From Ga0077560 sp046330395 (GTDB lineage: Bacteria; Actinomycetota; Thermoleophilia; Miltoncostaeales; Miltoncostaeaceae): DNA of 64,000 bases. The position numbers and the translations under genes were made by a program. Under the pieces are notes generated by a model. That model was not told where the DNA came from. It saw only the letters and a program-made list of their open reading frames with translations, and made no database searches. The stretch spans positions 16,385 through 80,384 of the forward strand of contig JAXLSS010000015.1 of assembly GCA_046330395.1 (NCBI GenBank). Reading direction: 5' to 3'. Below are positions 25,246 through 34,807 of the stretch, one piece after another (the first letter of the stretch is position 1; each line of letters begins with the position of its first letter).

Positions 25246-27393
25246 ATGAGCGGGGAACGCGACGACTTGGCAGTGTGGGAGGCCGCGGCACAGAAGGAGC
25301 TGAGGGACCGCTCGCTGTCGGACCTCACGCGGGTCACGCCGGAGGGCATCCCCGTGAAGCCGCTGTACACCGCGGCCGACCTGGAGGGCCTGGAGGACAC
25401 GGGTTCGCTGCCGGGGTTCGCGCCCTTCCTGCGGGGGGTGCGCGCCACCATGTACGCCAACCGGCCCTGGACCGTCCGCCAGTACGCCGGCTTCTCCACC
25501 GCCGAGGAGAGCAACGCCTTCTACCGCCGCAACCTGGCGGCGGGGCAGATGGGGTTGTCGGTGGCGTTCGACCTGGCCACCCACCGCGGCTATGACAGCG
25601 ATCACCCGCGGGTGGAGGGCGACGTGGGCAAGGCCGGCGTGGCCATCGACACCGTCGAGGACATGAAGATCCTGTTCGACGGGATCCCGCTGGACAAGAT
25701 GTCGGTGTCGATGACCATGAACGGCGCGGTGCTGCCGGTGATGGCCTTCTACATCGTGGCCGCCGAGGAGCAGGGCGTGGCCCCGGAGCAGCTGGCGGGC
25801 ACGGTGCAGAACGACATCCTCAAGGAGTTCATGGTCCGCAACACCTACATCTATCCGCCCGCGCCCAGCATGCGGATCGTGGCCGACATCATCGACTACA
25901 CCGCCCGTCGCATGCCGAAGTTCAACTCCATCTCCATCTCCGGGTACCACATGCAGGAGGCGGGGGCCACGGCGGTGCAGGAGCTGGGCTTCACCATCGC
26001 GGACGGCCTGGAGTACGTGCGGGCCGCGGTGTCACGCGGGCTGGACGTGGACGCCTTCGCTCCCCGGCTGTCGTTCTTCTTCGCCATGGGCATGGACTTC
26101 TTCATGGAGGTGGCCAAGCTCCGTGCGGCGCGGGTGCTGTGGGCCCGGGTGATGGCGCCGTTCAGCCCGGCCAAACCGGCCAGTTCGATGCTGCGCACGC
26201 ACTGCCAGACCTCGGGCGTGTCACTCACCGAGCAGGATCCCTACAACAACGTGGTGCGCACCACCCTGGAGGCCCTGGCCGCGGTCCTGGGGGGCACGCA
26301 GAGCCTGCACACCAACAGCTTCGACGAGGCCATCGCGCTGCCCACCGACTTCTCCGCGCGCATCGCGCGCAACACCCAGCTGATCATCGCCGAGGAGTCG
26401 GGCGTGACCCGCGTGGTGGACCCCCTGGGCGGCAGCTACTACGTGGAGTCGCTCACCCACTCGCTGGTGGAGGCCGCATGGGACCTCATCGGCGAGGTGG
26501 AGGATCTGGGCGGGATGACGGCGGCCGTGGCGGCAGGGATGCCCAAGACGCGCATCGAGGAGGCGTCGGCACGGCGTCAGGCGCGGGTGGACCGCGGCGA
26601 GGAGACCATCGTGGGCGTCAACCGCTACCGCAGCGAGGCGCACGACCCCATCGACATCCTGGAGGTGGACAACCGGGCGGTGCGCGAGCAGCAGGTGGCG
26701 CGCCTGGTGCGCGTGCGCGCCGAGCGCGACGCCGCCGCGGCCGAGGCGGCGCTGGCCGCCCTGCGCGCCGGCGCCGAGGACGGCACCAGCAACCTGCTGG
26801 CCCTGTGCGTGGAGGCCGCCCGGGCCCGCTGCAGCGTCGGGGAGATCTCGGACGCCATGGAGGCGGTGTTCGGCCGCCACCGCGCGGAGGTGCAGAGCAT
26901 CCACGGGGTGTACGGGGCCGCCTACCAGGACGACCCCGGGTTCGCCGCCATCCGCGCCCGGGTGGACGAGTTCGCCCGCGCCGTGGGCCGCCGCCCGCGC
27001 ATGCTGGTGGCCAAGATGGGCCAGGACGGGCACGACCGGGGCGCCAAGGTCATCGCCACGGCGTTCGCGGACATGGGGTTCGACGTCGAGGTGGGGCCGC
27101 TGTTCCAGACGCCGGCCGAGGTGGCCCGCGACGCGGTGGACGGCGACGTGCACCTGGTGGGTGTCTCCACGCACGCCGCCGGGCACAAGACCCTGGTGCC
27201 GCAGCTGATCCAGGAACTGCACACCCTGGGCGTGGACGACCCGCTGGTGGTGTGCGGCGGGGTGGTGCCCGCCCAGGACTACGACGCGCTGACCCAGGCG
27301 GGCGTGGCCGCCATCTTCGGGCCCGGCACCAACATCCCGGCCGCGGCGGCCGAGGTGATGGAGCTGCTGGAGGGCAGGCGCGTGGCGGCGTGA
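25246..27393 (+). CDS. mutB: Methylmalonyl-CoA mutase, full-length catalytic subunit
   Basis: A 715-residue adenosylcobalamin enzyme interconverting methylmalonyl-CoA and succinyl-CoA. The N-terminal TIM barrel includes RQYAGFSTAEESN, the substrate-site MTMNGAVLPVMAFYI, and RTHCQTSGVSLTEQDPYNN. The C-terminal B12 domain has the base-off ligand motif DGHDRG (about residue 592) with GVSTHAAGH and GGVVPAQDY. Catalytic and B12 domains are fused as in MutB, so no separate small subunit is needed to bind B12, although a partner MutA may exist elsewhere. Overlaps meaB by 4 bases. Confidence 0.95.
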   Translation: MSGERDDLAVWEAAAQKELRDRSLSDLTRVTPEGIPVKPLYTAADLEGLEDTGSLPGFAPFLRGVRATMYANRPWTVRQYAGFSTAEESNAFYRRNLAAGQMGLSVAFDLATHRGYDSDHPRVEGDVGKAGVAIDTVEDMKILFDGIPLDKMSVSMTMNGAVLPVMAFYIVAAEEQGVAPEQLAGTVQNDILKEFMVRNTYIYPPAPSMRIVADIIDYTARRMPKFNSISISGYHMQEAGATAVQELGFTIADGLEYVRAAVSRGLDVDAFAPRLSFFFAMGMDFFMEVAKLRAARVLWARVMAPFSPAKPASSMLRTHCQTSGVSLTEQDPYNNVVRTTLEALAAVLGGTQSLHTNSFDEAIALPTDFSARIARNTQLIIAEESGVTRVVDPLGGSYYVESLTHSLVEAAWDLIGEVEDLGGMTAAVAAGMPKTRIEEASARRQARVDRGEETIVGVNRYRSEAHDPIDILEVDNRAVREQQVARLVRVRAERDAAAAEAALAALRAGAEDGTSNLLALCVEAARARCSVGEISDAMEAVFGRHRAEVQSIHGVYGAAYQDDPGFAAIRARVDEFARAVGRRPRMLVAKMGQDGHDRGAKVIATAFADMGFDVEVGPLFQTPAEVARDAVDGDVHLVGVSTHAAGHKTLVPQLIQELHTLGVDDPLVVCGGVVPAQDYDALTQAGVAAIFGPGTNIPAAAAEVMELLEGRRVAA

Positions 27394-28385
27394 GCACCGC
27401 GGGCGGCGGCGCCCTGGCGGATGCGGTGCGCCGGGGCGATCGCTCCGCCCTGGCGCGCGCCATCACGCTGGTGGAGTCCACGCGGGCGGATCACCGCCGG
27501 ACTGCCGACGCGCTGCTGCAGGAGCTGCTGCCGCACACCGGCGGCGCGCTGCGGCTGGGCATCACCGGCTCGCCGGGCGTGGGCAAGAGCAGCCTCATCG
27601 AGACCCTGGGCCTGCACCTGGTGGATGCCGGGCTGCGGCTGGCCGTGCTGGCCGTGGATCCGTCCAGTGCCAGGGGCGGGGGCTCCATCCTGGGTGACAA
27701 GACGCGCATGGCCGAGTTGTCGCGCCGGCCGGAGGCGTTCATCCGGCCCTCGCCGGCCGGCACCACGCTGGGCGGGGTGGCCCGGCGCACCCGCGAGGCG
27801 CTGCTGCTGTGCGAGGCCTGGGGCGCGGACGTGGTGATCGTGGAGACGGTGGGGGTGGGTCAGTCCGAGACCGCCGTGGCCGGCATGACCGACCTGTTCC
27901 TGCTGCTGGTGGCGCCCGGGGGCGGCGATGAGCTGCAGGGCATCAAGCGCGGGATCATGGAGCTGGCCGACCTGGTGGCGGTGAACAAGGCCGACGGCGA
28001 CCTCCGGGCGGCCGCCGGACGGGCCGTGGCGGCCTACCGGGGGGCGCTGGCGCTGATGGTGCCCCGGCACGCGGGCCTGCCGGCCACGGCCGTGGCCGTC
28101 TCCGCCCACGAGGACGAGGGCGTGCACGAGCTGTGGCAGGCCCTGTGCGATCGGCGCGACACCCTGCGCGACGGCGGGGCGCTGCGCGCCCTGCGGGCCC
28201 ACCAGGCGGTGGAGTGGATGTGGTGGGAGGTCCGCGAAAGCCTCCTGGAACGCGCACGCGGGGCGGCCGGGCCCCTGGCCGCGCGCCTGGAACACGACGT
28301 GGCGGCCGGCGGCCTGATGCCGCACCGGGCCGCGCAGGACCTCATCGCGGCCGTGCTGGCCGCGCCGGGTCCGGCGGGGGACTGA
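27390..28385 (+). CDS. meaB: Methylmalonyl-CoA mutase-associated GTPase
   Basis: MeaB is the G3E GTPase chaperone that loads B12 onto the mutase and protects it from inactivation. The 331-residue protein shows P-loop GSPGVGKSSL (about residues 60-69), VDPSSARGGGSILGDKTRM (switch region), the Walker B-like VIVETVGVGQSE, and the base-specificity NKADGD. The GTG start overlaps the mutase stop (GTGA), so both are co-translated. Confidence 0.94.
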   Translation: MSTAGGGALADAVRRGDRSALARAITLVESTRADHRRTADALLQELLPHTGGALRLGITGSPGVGKSSLIETLGLHLVDAGLRLAVLAVDPSSARGGGSILGDKTRMAELSRRPEAFIRPSPAGTTLGGVARRTREALLLCEAWGADVVIVETVGVGQSETAVAGMTDLFLLLVAPGGGDELQGIKRGIMELADLVAVNKADGDLRAAAGRAVAAYRGALALMVPRHAGLPATAVAVSAHEDEGVHELWQALCDRRDTLRDGGALRALRAHQAVEWMWWEVRESLLERARGAAGPLAARLEHDVAAGGLMPHRAAQDLIAAVLAAPGPAGD

Positions 28386-28412
28386 CACCCCGTCGGACCC
28401 GCGTGCGGCGGA

Positions 28413-29951
28413 TCAGCCGGTGACCGGCGTGCGGCGGGGCGGCGTGGGCGTGGTGGGGTTGCCCGTCACGTGCGGCCTGCGCACCGGCGCCGCCACCACC
28501 CGCACGGAGAACGCCGACCGCACCGTGGGGGCGTTCTGCGCACCCGCGATGGCGGAGGTCATCCGGCTGCCCCGCACCGACGCGCCGAACCGCAGCGACA
28601 TGCTGAGGGTCTGGCTGCTGCCGGGGGCCAGGTCGCCCAGGCGCCACAGCGGCTTGCCGTTGAGGACCTGCGAGCCCTCGGGCGTGCCGGCCAGCACGGC
28701 GCCGCTGGGCGCGTACCCGCGCACCACCACTCCGGTGGCGGTGTTGGCGCCCGTGTTGCGCACGGTGATGGTGTAGGTGCCGGCGCGACCCACCACGGCA
28801 CGCGGGGTGCCACCGGTGGCCACCCGCAGCGTGGTCTGGTTCTGCAGCGTCGACACCGGCGGGTTCTGGCCCGTCACCAGCGAGCAGGCGCCACCGGCCA
28901 CGGTGACCGGGTGCACGGCGGTGTTGTTGGCCGGGTTGGCGTCCACGATGGCCGCGGTGCTGAACCCGACGCTGGCGTTGTTGGCGGCACCGGTGGCGCA
29001 CTGGTCGGCGGTGATGGCCCGGCTGCCAACGAACGTGAGCTTGGCCTGCGGGGCCAGCATCACCGGCTGCAGGCCCACGGCGCTGAGGCCGCTGAGCGTG
29101 GGGTCGGTCACCGACACGGCGTTGGTGGGCACCGCCACGTCCCCGGTGTTGGTGACCGTGAGGGTGTACAGGGCGGTCTGCCCGGGGCTGTAGGTGGTGG
29201 CGTCGGTGGCCGCGGTCAGGCTGAGGTCGCTGACACAACTGACCACCACCGAACCGGTGGCGGCGTTGTTGGCCAGGCTCGACTCGGGGGTGTCGATCAG
29301 GCCGGGCCCGAGCGTCACCTCCCCCTTGCCGCTGATGGTGGCACCGCACTGGTCGGCGGTGGCCCGGGTGATGCCTTTGAACTGCAGGGCCTCACCGGGC
29401 ATGAGATCGCTGGGCGGATCCCCGGCGAAGGTGAGCGGCGGGAGCCCCGTCGTGCTGAACACGATCGCATCGCGCGGCACGGGGGTGGTCCCCGTGTTGC
29501 GGACCAGCAGCGTCCACACCACGTCCTCTCCCGGGCGCGCCTGGGCGCGATCGGGAGCGATCTCGACCGACAGGTCGAAATTGCAGCGCGGGGTGGCCGC
29601 CGACGCGGTGACCGTCTTGCCGTCCAGGTTCCAGGTGATCGAGCCGTTGAAGTCCACGGCGAAATCCATGTGCTCGAACGTGGAGCTGAAGCCGGGTTGC
29701 AGCGGCGTGTCCGGAGCGAAGAGCGTTTTCTGGCCGCGGTCGCTCGGCGCGGGGGTGAAGCGGTTGGTCGCCCCGATGGGCAGCAGCACATCTGCAGCGG
29801 TCGGGTTGGAGTACCCGAAGTAGGCCGTGAGACCACCGGGACGCGTCGCGACACAACTCAGTACGGGGGTGACCGCGGCGGCGCTGGAGGCGGAGACCAG
29901 CGCGGCCCCGGCTGCCAGAACGCCCGCGGACAGGAGTGCGCGGTTCGTCAT
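28413..29951 (-). CDS. Secreted DUF11-type repeat protein
   Basis: A 512-residue exported protein. The N-terminal signal (ALLSAGVLAAGAALVSASSAAA) is followed by three or so immunoglobulin-like DUF11 repeats, each with the pattern YTLTVTNTGDVAVPTNAVSVTDP or YTITVRNTGANTATGVVV. Cysteine-containing strands (ATADQCGAT, AITADQCATG) recur. The C-terminus is Pro/Thr/Arg-rich with no LPXTG or membrane helix, so surface attachment, if any, is by another route. Likely an adhesin or cell-surface structural protein. The strand composition is Thr/Ala-rich, unlike its neighbours. Confidence 0.75.
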   Translation of the reverse strand: MTNRALLSAGVLAAGAALVSASSAAAVTPVLSCVATRPGGLTAYFGYSNPTAADVLLPIGATNRFTPAPSDRGQKTLFAPDTPLQPGFSSTFEHMDFAVDFNGSITWNLDGKTVTASAATPRCNFDLSVEIAPDRAQARPGEDVVWTLLVRNTGTTPVPRDAIVFSTTGLPPLTFAGDPPSDLMPGEALQFKGITRATADQCGATISGKGEVTLGPGLIDTPESSLANNAATGSVVVSCVSDLSLTAATDATTYSPGQTALYTLTVTNTGDVAVPTNAVSVTDPTLSGLSAVGLQPVMLAPQAKLTFVGSRAITADQCATGAANNASVGFSTAAIVDANPANNTAVHPVTVAGGACSLVTGQNPPVSTLQNQTTLRVATGGTPRAVVGRAGTYTITVRNTGANTATGVVVRGYAPSGAVLAGTPEGSQVLNGKPLWRLGDLAPGSSQTLSMSLRFGASVRGSRMTSAIAGAQNAPTVRSAFSVRVVAAPVRRPHVTGNPTTPTPPRRTPVTG

Positions 29952-30024
29952 GGCGCGCAGTCTCCCATTTTGCACGGACGGACGGAACCCACGCGAACGT
30001 ATCGGCGCCCGGAGATGGCTGGAC

Positions 30025-31041
30025 CTATTCGGCCATGTCGTGCAGCGCGGGCACCGGACCCAGCACCACCACGAGGTCGCCCGGGCCCAGCCGGGTCTCC
30101 GGCGGCGGCGCCGGGATGAGCGTCCCGGTGCGCGCCGGCTGCAGCGCCAGCATGGTGGTGCCCTCGAAGCGGGCCGCCACGTCGGCCACCATCAGCCCGT
30201 CCAGCACCGAGCCGGCGCGCACCATCAGCTCCTCCAGCCGGAGGGCGTGGTCGGCGCTGACCAGGTCCACGAAGTCCACCACCGCGGGGCGCATCGACAG
30301 GGAGGCCATGAGGCGGCCGGACAGGGTGTACGGCTGCACCACGCGGTCGGCGCCGGCCCGCTGCAGCCGGTCGATGGAGTCGGGGCTGGAGGCGCGGGCC
30401 ACGATCACCAGGTCCGAGCGGATGGAGCGGCCCGTGAGCGTGACGTAGACGTTCAGGGCGTCGGAGTCCATGGCGCACACCAGGCCCCGCGCATGCTCGA
30501 TGCCGGCAGCGCGCAGGGTGGCCTCGCTGGTGGCGTCCTCGCTGAGGTAGGGCAGGCCGGTCTCGCGCACCGCCTGGTCCCGCTCGGGGTTGTTGGTGAT
30601 GATCACCACCGGGATGCGCTGCGCCACGAACTCGTTGGCGGCGGCCACGCCCACGCGGCCGAAGCCGCAGATGATGTAGTGGTCGCGCAGGCTGCCGATG
30701 TCGCGTCGCACGCGTGCCCTCCGGATGACTTTTTGCAGGTCGCCCGACATCACGATCTCGGTGCTGGCCGCGAAGAACACCGCGAACAGGGTGGTGACGC
30801 CGAACAGGATGAGGCTCATGGTGAACAGCTCGCCGCCCGTGCCCAGCGGCCGCACCTCCTTGTAGCCGATGGTGCTGAGCGTGATCACGGTCATGTACGC
30901 GGCCTCGCGCAGCGACCACCCCAGGAACACCATGTAGCCGACGATGCCGTAGAGGGTCACCCCGACCATGGCGAACACCGCGGGGCGGTGGCGCCGGATG
31001 AGGCCGGGCAGGGTGGTGGTGGACGCCGACACGCCCCGCAT
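30025..31041 (-). CDS. Two-TM potassium channel with RCK domains
   Basis: A 338-residue inner-membrane channel. TM1 (AVFAMVGVTLYGIVGYMVFL) and TM2 (LFTMSLILFGVTTLFAVFF) flank a pore loop with the selectivity filter TVITLSTIGYKEV (TIGY in place of TVGY). The cytoplasmic part is a TrkA-N/RCK Rossmann domain (YIICGFGRVGVAAANEF, about residues 118-134) plus a TrkA-C domain near residue 240 onward. This is the MthK/YugO-type architecture. Gating ligand unknown; it could sense NAD, calcium or c-di-AMP. Divergent from the LysM gene across 147 bases in which I see no clear element. Confidence 0.9.
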   Translation of the reverse strand: MRGVSASTTTLPGLIRRHRPAVFAMVGVTLYGIVGYMVFLGWSLREAAYMTVITLSTIGYKEVRPLGTGGELFTMSLILFGVTTLFAVFFAASTEIVMSGDLQKVIRRARVRRDIGSLRDHYIICGFGRVGVAAANEFVAQRIPVVIITNNPERDQAVRETGLPYLSEDATSEATLRAAGIEHARGLVCAMDSDALNVYVTLTGRSIRSDLVIVARASSPDSIDRLQRAGADRVVQPYTLSGRLMASLSMRPAVVDFVDLVSADHALRLEELMVRAGSVLDGLMVADVAARFEGTTMLALQPARTGTLIPAPPPETRLGPGDLVVVLGPVPALHDMAE

Positions 31042-31188
31042 TCTTCCAACGGGACCCGCCGTCACCGAAATCCGGCCCCGTTTCGGGCTGATTCCCGCAA
31101 TTTGCGAACGAATTCGGTGTCCGGGGGAGAGGCGGGGGAGGACGCGGAGGACTGGCGGGCCGCGCGGGACGGCGCTTGACTGCGGGAG

Positions 31189-32220
31189 ATGCCGCTCCCC
31201 ATGAACCTTCCCCGACCGTTCCGTCACCCCCGTGCAGTGCTGCACCGGTGCGTGCTCGCCGTGCTGCTGGCCCTGACGGCCGGCCCGGCCGCCGCCCAGG
31301 TGACCGTGCGCCCCGGCGACACCCTCTCGGCCATCGCGGCGCGCAACGGGGTCAGCGCGTCGTCGCTGGCGGCCGCCAACGGCATCCACGACCCCAACCT
31401 GGTGGTCGCCGGAACGGTGCTGCACCTGCCGGGGTCCGGCGCCGCCGCCGCTCCCACCGCGGGCACGGTCAGCGTGCGACCCGGGGACACCCTCTCGGCC
31501 ATCGCGGCCGCCCACGGCGTCAGCGTGGCGCGTCTGGCTGCGGCCAACGGCATCACCAACCCCAACTTGCTCACGGTGGGCCGACGTCTGCGTCTACCGG
31601 CCGGGGCCACGGGCTCGGCCACCGGTGGCACCATCACCACCACCGCCGGGGTCGGCACGATCACGGTGGCCCCCGGCCAGACGCTGGCGGCCATCGCCGC
31701 GGCGCATGGCACCTCGGTGGGCACGCTGGTGGGCCTCAACGGCCTGTCCAACCCCAACATGCTGCGCGTGGGGCAGACGCTGCGGGTGCCCGGCGGACGC
31801 GGCGACACGTCGTTCGTGACGGTGAGCGTCGCGCGCGGCAGCGTGGGTCCCCTCATCGCCGCGGCCGCGGCGCGGCACGGGGTGGACCCGTGGCTGGCGC
31901 GCGCGGTGGCGTGGCAGGAGAGCGGGTTCAACCAGTACATGCGCTCCAGCACCGGGGCCATGGGCGTGATGCAGCTGATGCCGGACACCGCCGCGTGGGT
32001 GGGCCCGTCGCTGCTGGGCCGGCACGTGGACCCCGGCAACGTGTACGACAACATCGAGGCGGGCGTGGCCTACCTGGCCTGGCTGCAGCGGCACACCGGC
32101 TCGTGGCGCCGCACCGCCATGGCGTACTACCAGGGCCTGCGCTCGCTGCGGCTGCGGGGGCCGTACACCGACACCACGGCGTACGCCACGTCGGTGCTGG
32201 CGCTGCGGGGCCGGGTCTAA
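31189..32220 (+). CDS. LysM-containing lytic transglycosylase
   Basis: A 343-residue exported peptidoglycan-cleaving enzyme. Signal peptide about residues 17-37 (VLAVLLALTAGPAAAQ), then three LysM repeats of about 45 residues (VRPGDTLSAIAARNGVS, VRPGDTLSAIAAAHGVS, VAPGQTLAAIAAAHGTS), then a soluble lytic transglycosylase domain. The catalytic Glu is in AWQESGFNQYMRSS and is followed by GAMGVMQLMPDTA and NIEAGVAYLA. Tail-to-tail 4-base overlap with the next gene. It may help remodel the wall around surface structures. Confidence 0.9.
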   Translation: MPLPMNLPRPFRHPRAVLHRCVLAVLLALTAGPAAAQVTVRPGDTLSAIAARNGVSASSLAAANGIHDPNLVVAGTVLHLPGSGAAAAPTAGTVSVRPGDTLSAIAAAHGVSVARLAAANGITNPNLLTVGRRLRLPAGATGSATGGTITTTAGVGTITVAPGQTLAAIAAAHGTSVGTLVGLNGLSNPNMLRVGQTLRVPGGRGDTSFVTVSVARGSVGPLIAAAAARHGVDPWLARAVAWQESGFNQYMRSSTGAMGVMQLMPDTAAWVGPSLLGRHVDPGNVYDNIEAGVAYLAWLQRHTGSWRRTAMAYYQGLRSLRLRGPYTDTTAYATSVLALRGRV

Positions 32221-32702
32221 CCGGCCGGGGCGCGCCGGGTCACCGCACGGCGGCCCACTCCCACAAGCCCGTCGGGGGCCTGGCGCATGCTGACGGCCCC
32301 GCCCGCCCGGTCGGCGTGCATCAGCCACCACCAGCCGGCCAGGTTCACCACGCCGGTGCCGAACGCGATGCCGGCCATCAGGGGCGCCAGCCGCGAGTGC
32401 GCAAGGGCGGAGAGCCCCACCAGCACCGCCACGAACAGCAGCTCCACCGCGATGCGCAGCAGCGTGCGGCGCGGCTCCTCCACCGACGCGCCGGGCGGCG
32501 TGGGGGGCGCGTGACGCACCGACGCCTGCAGCCACCGCAGGTTCACGGCGCCCAGCACGCACATCATGATCATCCCCATGATGAGGAACGACCGCAGCGC
32601 GGTGCCGCGGTCCGGGGACGCCGCCCACCCGGCGATCCCCACCAGCAGATACCCGATGGCGTAGCCCCGGTATTCGCGGCTGAGGGGTGCGACGACCGGC
32701 AT
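32217..32702 (-). CDS. Hypothetical membrane protein
   Basis: A 161-residue protein with four predicted membrane helices (e.g. GYAIGYLLVGIAGWAA, FLIMGMIMMCVLGAVNL, VELLFVAVLVGLSAL, FGTGVVNLAGWWWLM) and a basic C-terminus. I do not recognise the family. ATG 32702 was chosen because CACACT sits 7 bases upstream on this strand, matching the leaderless pattern, and the longer frame upstream is low-complexity. It diverges from ligD across 41 bases. Confidence 0.6.
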   Translation of the reverse strand: MPVVAPLSREYRGYAIGYLLVGIAGWAASPDRGTALRSFLIMGMIMMCVLGAVNLRWLQASVRHAPPTPPGASVEEPRRTLLRIAVELLFVAVLVGLSALAHSRLAPLMAGIAFGTGVVNLAGWWWLMHADRAGGAVSMRQAPDGLVGVGRRAVTRRAPAG

Positions 32703-32730
32703 CGGCGTGAGTGTGACACGCCGCGCATGG

Positions 32731-32736
32731 GACAAT
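32731..32736 (+). promoter_or_regulatory. -10 box of a leaderless promoter (ligD)
   Basis: GACAAT lies exactly 7 bases before ATG 32744. No ribosome binding site is visible. Confidence 0.4.
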
Positions 32737-32743
32737 CGCCGGG

Positions 32744-34807
32744 ATGCCACTGGAGGAGTACCGGCGCAAACGTGATTTCGCCCGGACGCCGGAGCCCGCC
32801 CCGGGGGACCCGGAGGGAGGTGCCGACGCACCGGGCTTCGTGGTGCAGCGGCACGACGCCCGTGCCCTGCACTTCGACCTGCGGCTGGAGCGCGACGGCG
32901 CCCTGGCCTCCTGGGCCGTGCCGAAGGGGGTGCCGCTGCGCGGCGGCGTGCGCCGGCTGGCCGTGCGCACCGAGGACCATCCGCTGAAGTACCTCGACTT
33001 CGCGGCGGTGATCCCGGAGGGCGAGTACGGCGCCGGGCGCATGACGGTGTGGGACCGCGGCACCTACGAGTGCGTGTCCTGGACCGACCGCGAGATCAAG
33101 GTGCACCTGCACGGCCGCGTCGCGTCGGGCGAGTACCACATGGTGCGCACCGGCTGGGAGGGCGGGTTGGTGCAGTGGGTGGTGTTCCGCGCCAAGGCCG
33201 CCGGCGCGGGGACGGAGGACCCCACGGAGTCATTCCGGGCGATGCGCCCCATGCTGGCCACCTCCGTGCCGGCGCCCACCGACGACCCCGCGTGGACCTT
33301 CGAGGTGAAGTGGGACGGGTACCGGGCGCTGGCGCTGGTGACCGGCGACGGCGTGGAGCTGCGTTCGCGCAGCGGGCGGGACCTCACGGCCGACTACCCC
33401 GAGCTGGGGCACATGCGGCGCCACGTGACGGCCCAGGAGGTGGTGCTGGACGGCGAGATCTGCATCCTCGACGCGCAGGGGCGCGCCAGCTTCCAGGCGC
33501 TGCAGCGCCATGACGGCACCGCCAGTTTCGTGGCCTTCGACGTGCTGTACGTGGACGGTGAATGGGTGATGGATCGCCCGCTGCACGAGCGGCAGGACCT
33601 GCTGGAGGGGGTGGTGGCGCCCGAGGCCCCGCCGCGGGTGATGGTGTCCCGCGGGGTGGACGGCGCGGGCACGGCCCTGTTCGCCGCTGCCGCGGAGGCC
33701 GGCATCGAGGGCGTGGTGGCCAAGCGACGCGACAGCCGCTACCGCCCCGGCCAGCGCACGCGCGACTGGCTCAAGGTGAAGTGCCGGCAGGAGGAGACGG
33801 TGCTGATCGGGGGCTGGTCGGAGGGCGACGGCTCGCGGCGGGGCACCGTGGGCTCGCTGCTGGTGGGCCGGCCCGGGCCGGAGGGCCTGGTGTTCACGGG
33901 GCTGGTGGGCTCGGGGCTCACCGACGCCACCATCCGGGACCTGCACCGGGACCTCGCCGGGGACGCGCGGCCCGACAGCCCGTTCGCCGCGACGCCGCCG
34001 GACCTGGCGGGTGCCAACTGGGTGGAGCCCACACGGTGGTGCCGGGTGTCGTACGGCGAGATCACCTCCGACGGGCGCATGCGGGCTCCCGTGTTCATCG
34101 GCATGGCCGACGGGCCCGATCCCGGGGAGGCCGAGCCGCCGCTGGAGGCGGCACCCGCCGCCGGGGCCGACCGGGTCCTCGCCGACGGCGACCGCCAGGT
34201 GCGGCTCACCAACCTGGGCAAGGAGTACTGGCCCGGCGAGGGCATCACCAAGGGCGACCTGCTGGACCACTACCTGCGCGTGTCCCAGTGGCTGGTGCCG
34301 CACCTGACGGGGCGCCCCATGATCCTCAAGCGGTATCCCAACGGCATCGCCGCACCCCACTTCTTCCAGCACAACGCCCCGGACAACGCGCCGCCGTGGA
34401 TGCACCTGGTGGAGCTGGGCAGGGGCGAGCGGTCCACCGAGCGCAACCGGTACCTGGTGGTGGACGATGCCCTGAGCCTGCTGTGGGTGGCCAACCTGGG
34501 GTGCATCGACCTCAACCCCTGGCAGAGCCGGGTGGACACGCCCGGCGAGCCCACCCACGTGCTGTTCGACCTGGACCCGCCCGAGGGCATGCCCTTCGAG
34601 GTGGTGGCCCGCACCGCCCTGCTGCTGCGCGAGCGCCTGGACGAGCTGGGGGTGCGCGGTTACCCGAAGACCAGCGGCAGCACCGGCATGCACGTGTTCG
34701 TGCCCGTCGCCGCGGGGCTCAGCTACGACGTCACCCGGCTGTTCGCCCAGGCGGTGTGCGAGGACCTCGCGCGGCGGCGGCCGCACGAGCCCTCACCACG
34801 GTGGTGA
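32744..34807 (+). CDS. ligD: Non-homologous end-joining DNA ligase D (main open frame)
   Basis: LigD repairs double-strand breaks with Ku. The 687-residue open frame carries, in order, a 3'-phosphoesterase domain (residues about 20-160, with FVVQRHDARALHFDLRLE), an ATP-dependent ligase (catalytic Lys in FEVKWDGYRALAL, near residue 188, and EGVVAKRR), and an archaeo-eukaryotic primase-type polymerase (VLFDLDPPEG metal motif). The order PE-Lig-Pol is that of Pseudomonas, not of mycobacteria. The last about 95 residues of the polymerase are thrown out of frame by indels starting near 34789. No ku gene is in this window. Confidence 0.9.
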   Translation: MPLEEYRRKRDFARTPEPAPGDPEGGADAPGFVVQRHDARALHFDLRLERDGALASWAVPKGVPLRGGVRRLAVRTEDHPLKYLDFAAVIPEGEYGAGRMTVWDRGTYECVSWTDREIKVHLHGRVASGEYHMVRTGWEGGLVQWVVFRAKAAGAGTEDPTESFRAMRPMLATSVPAPTDDPAWTFEVKWDGYRALALVTGDGVELRSRSGRDLTADYPELGHMRRHVTAQEVVLDGEICILDAQGRASFQALQRHDGTASFVAFDVLYVDGEWVMDRPLHERQDLLEGVVAPEAPPRVMVSRGVDGAGTALFAAAAEAGIEGVVAKRRDSRYRPGQRTRDWLKVKCRQEETVLIGGWSEGDGSRRGTVGSLLVGRPGPEGLVFTGLVGSGLTDATIRDLHRDLAGDARPDSPFAATPPDLAGANWVEPTRWCRVSYGEITSDGRMRAPVFIGMADGPDPGEAEPPLEAAPAAGADRVLADGDRQVRLTNLGKEYWPGEGITKGDLLDHYLRVSQWLVPHLTGRPMILKRYPNGIAAPHFFQHNAPDNAPPWMHLVELGRGERSTERNRYLVVDDALSLLWVANLGCIDLNPWQSRVDTPGEPTHVLFDLDPPEGMPFEVVARTALLLRERLDELGVRGYPKTSGSTGMHVFVPVAAGLSYDVTRLFAQAVCEDLARRRPHEPSPRW

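Noticed and set aside
29970..29995. GCCGATAC upstream of the DUF11 gene as a sigma-28 promoter
   Set aside because: The -10 block fits, but the -35 at the right spacing (GGTCCAGC) shows no match.
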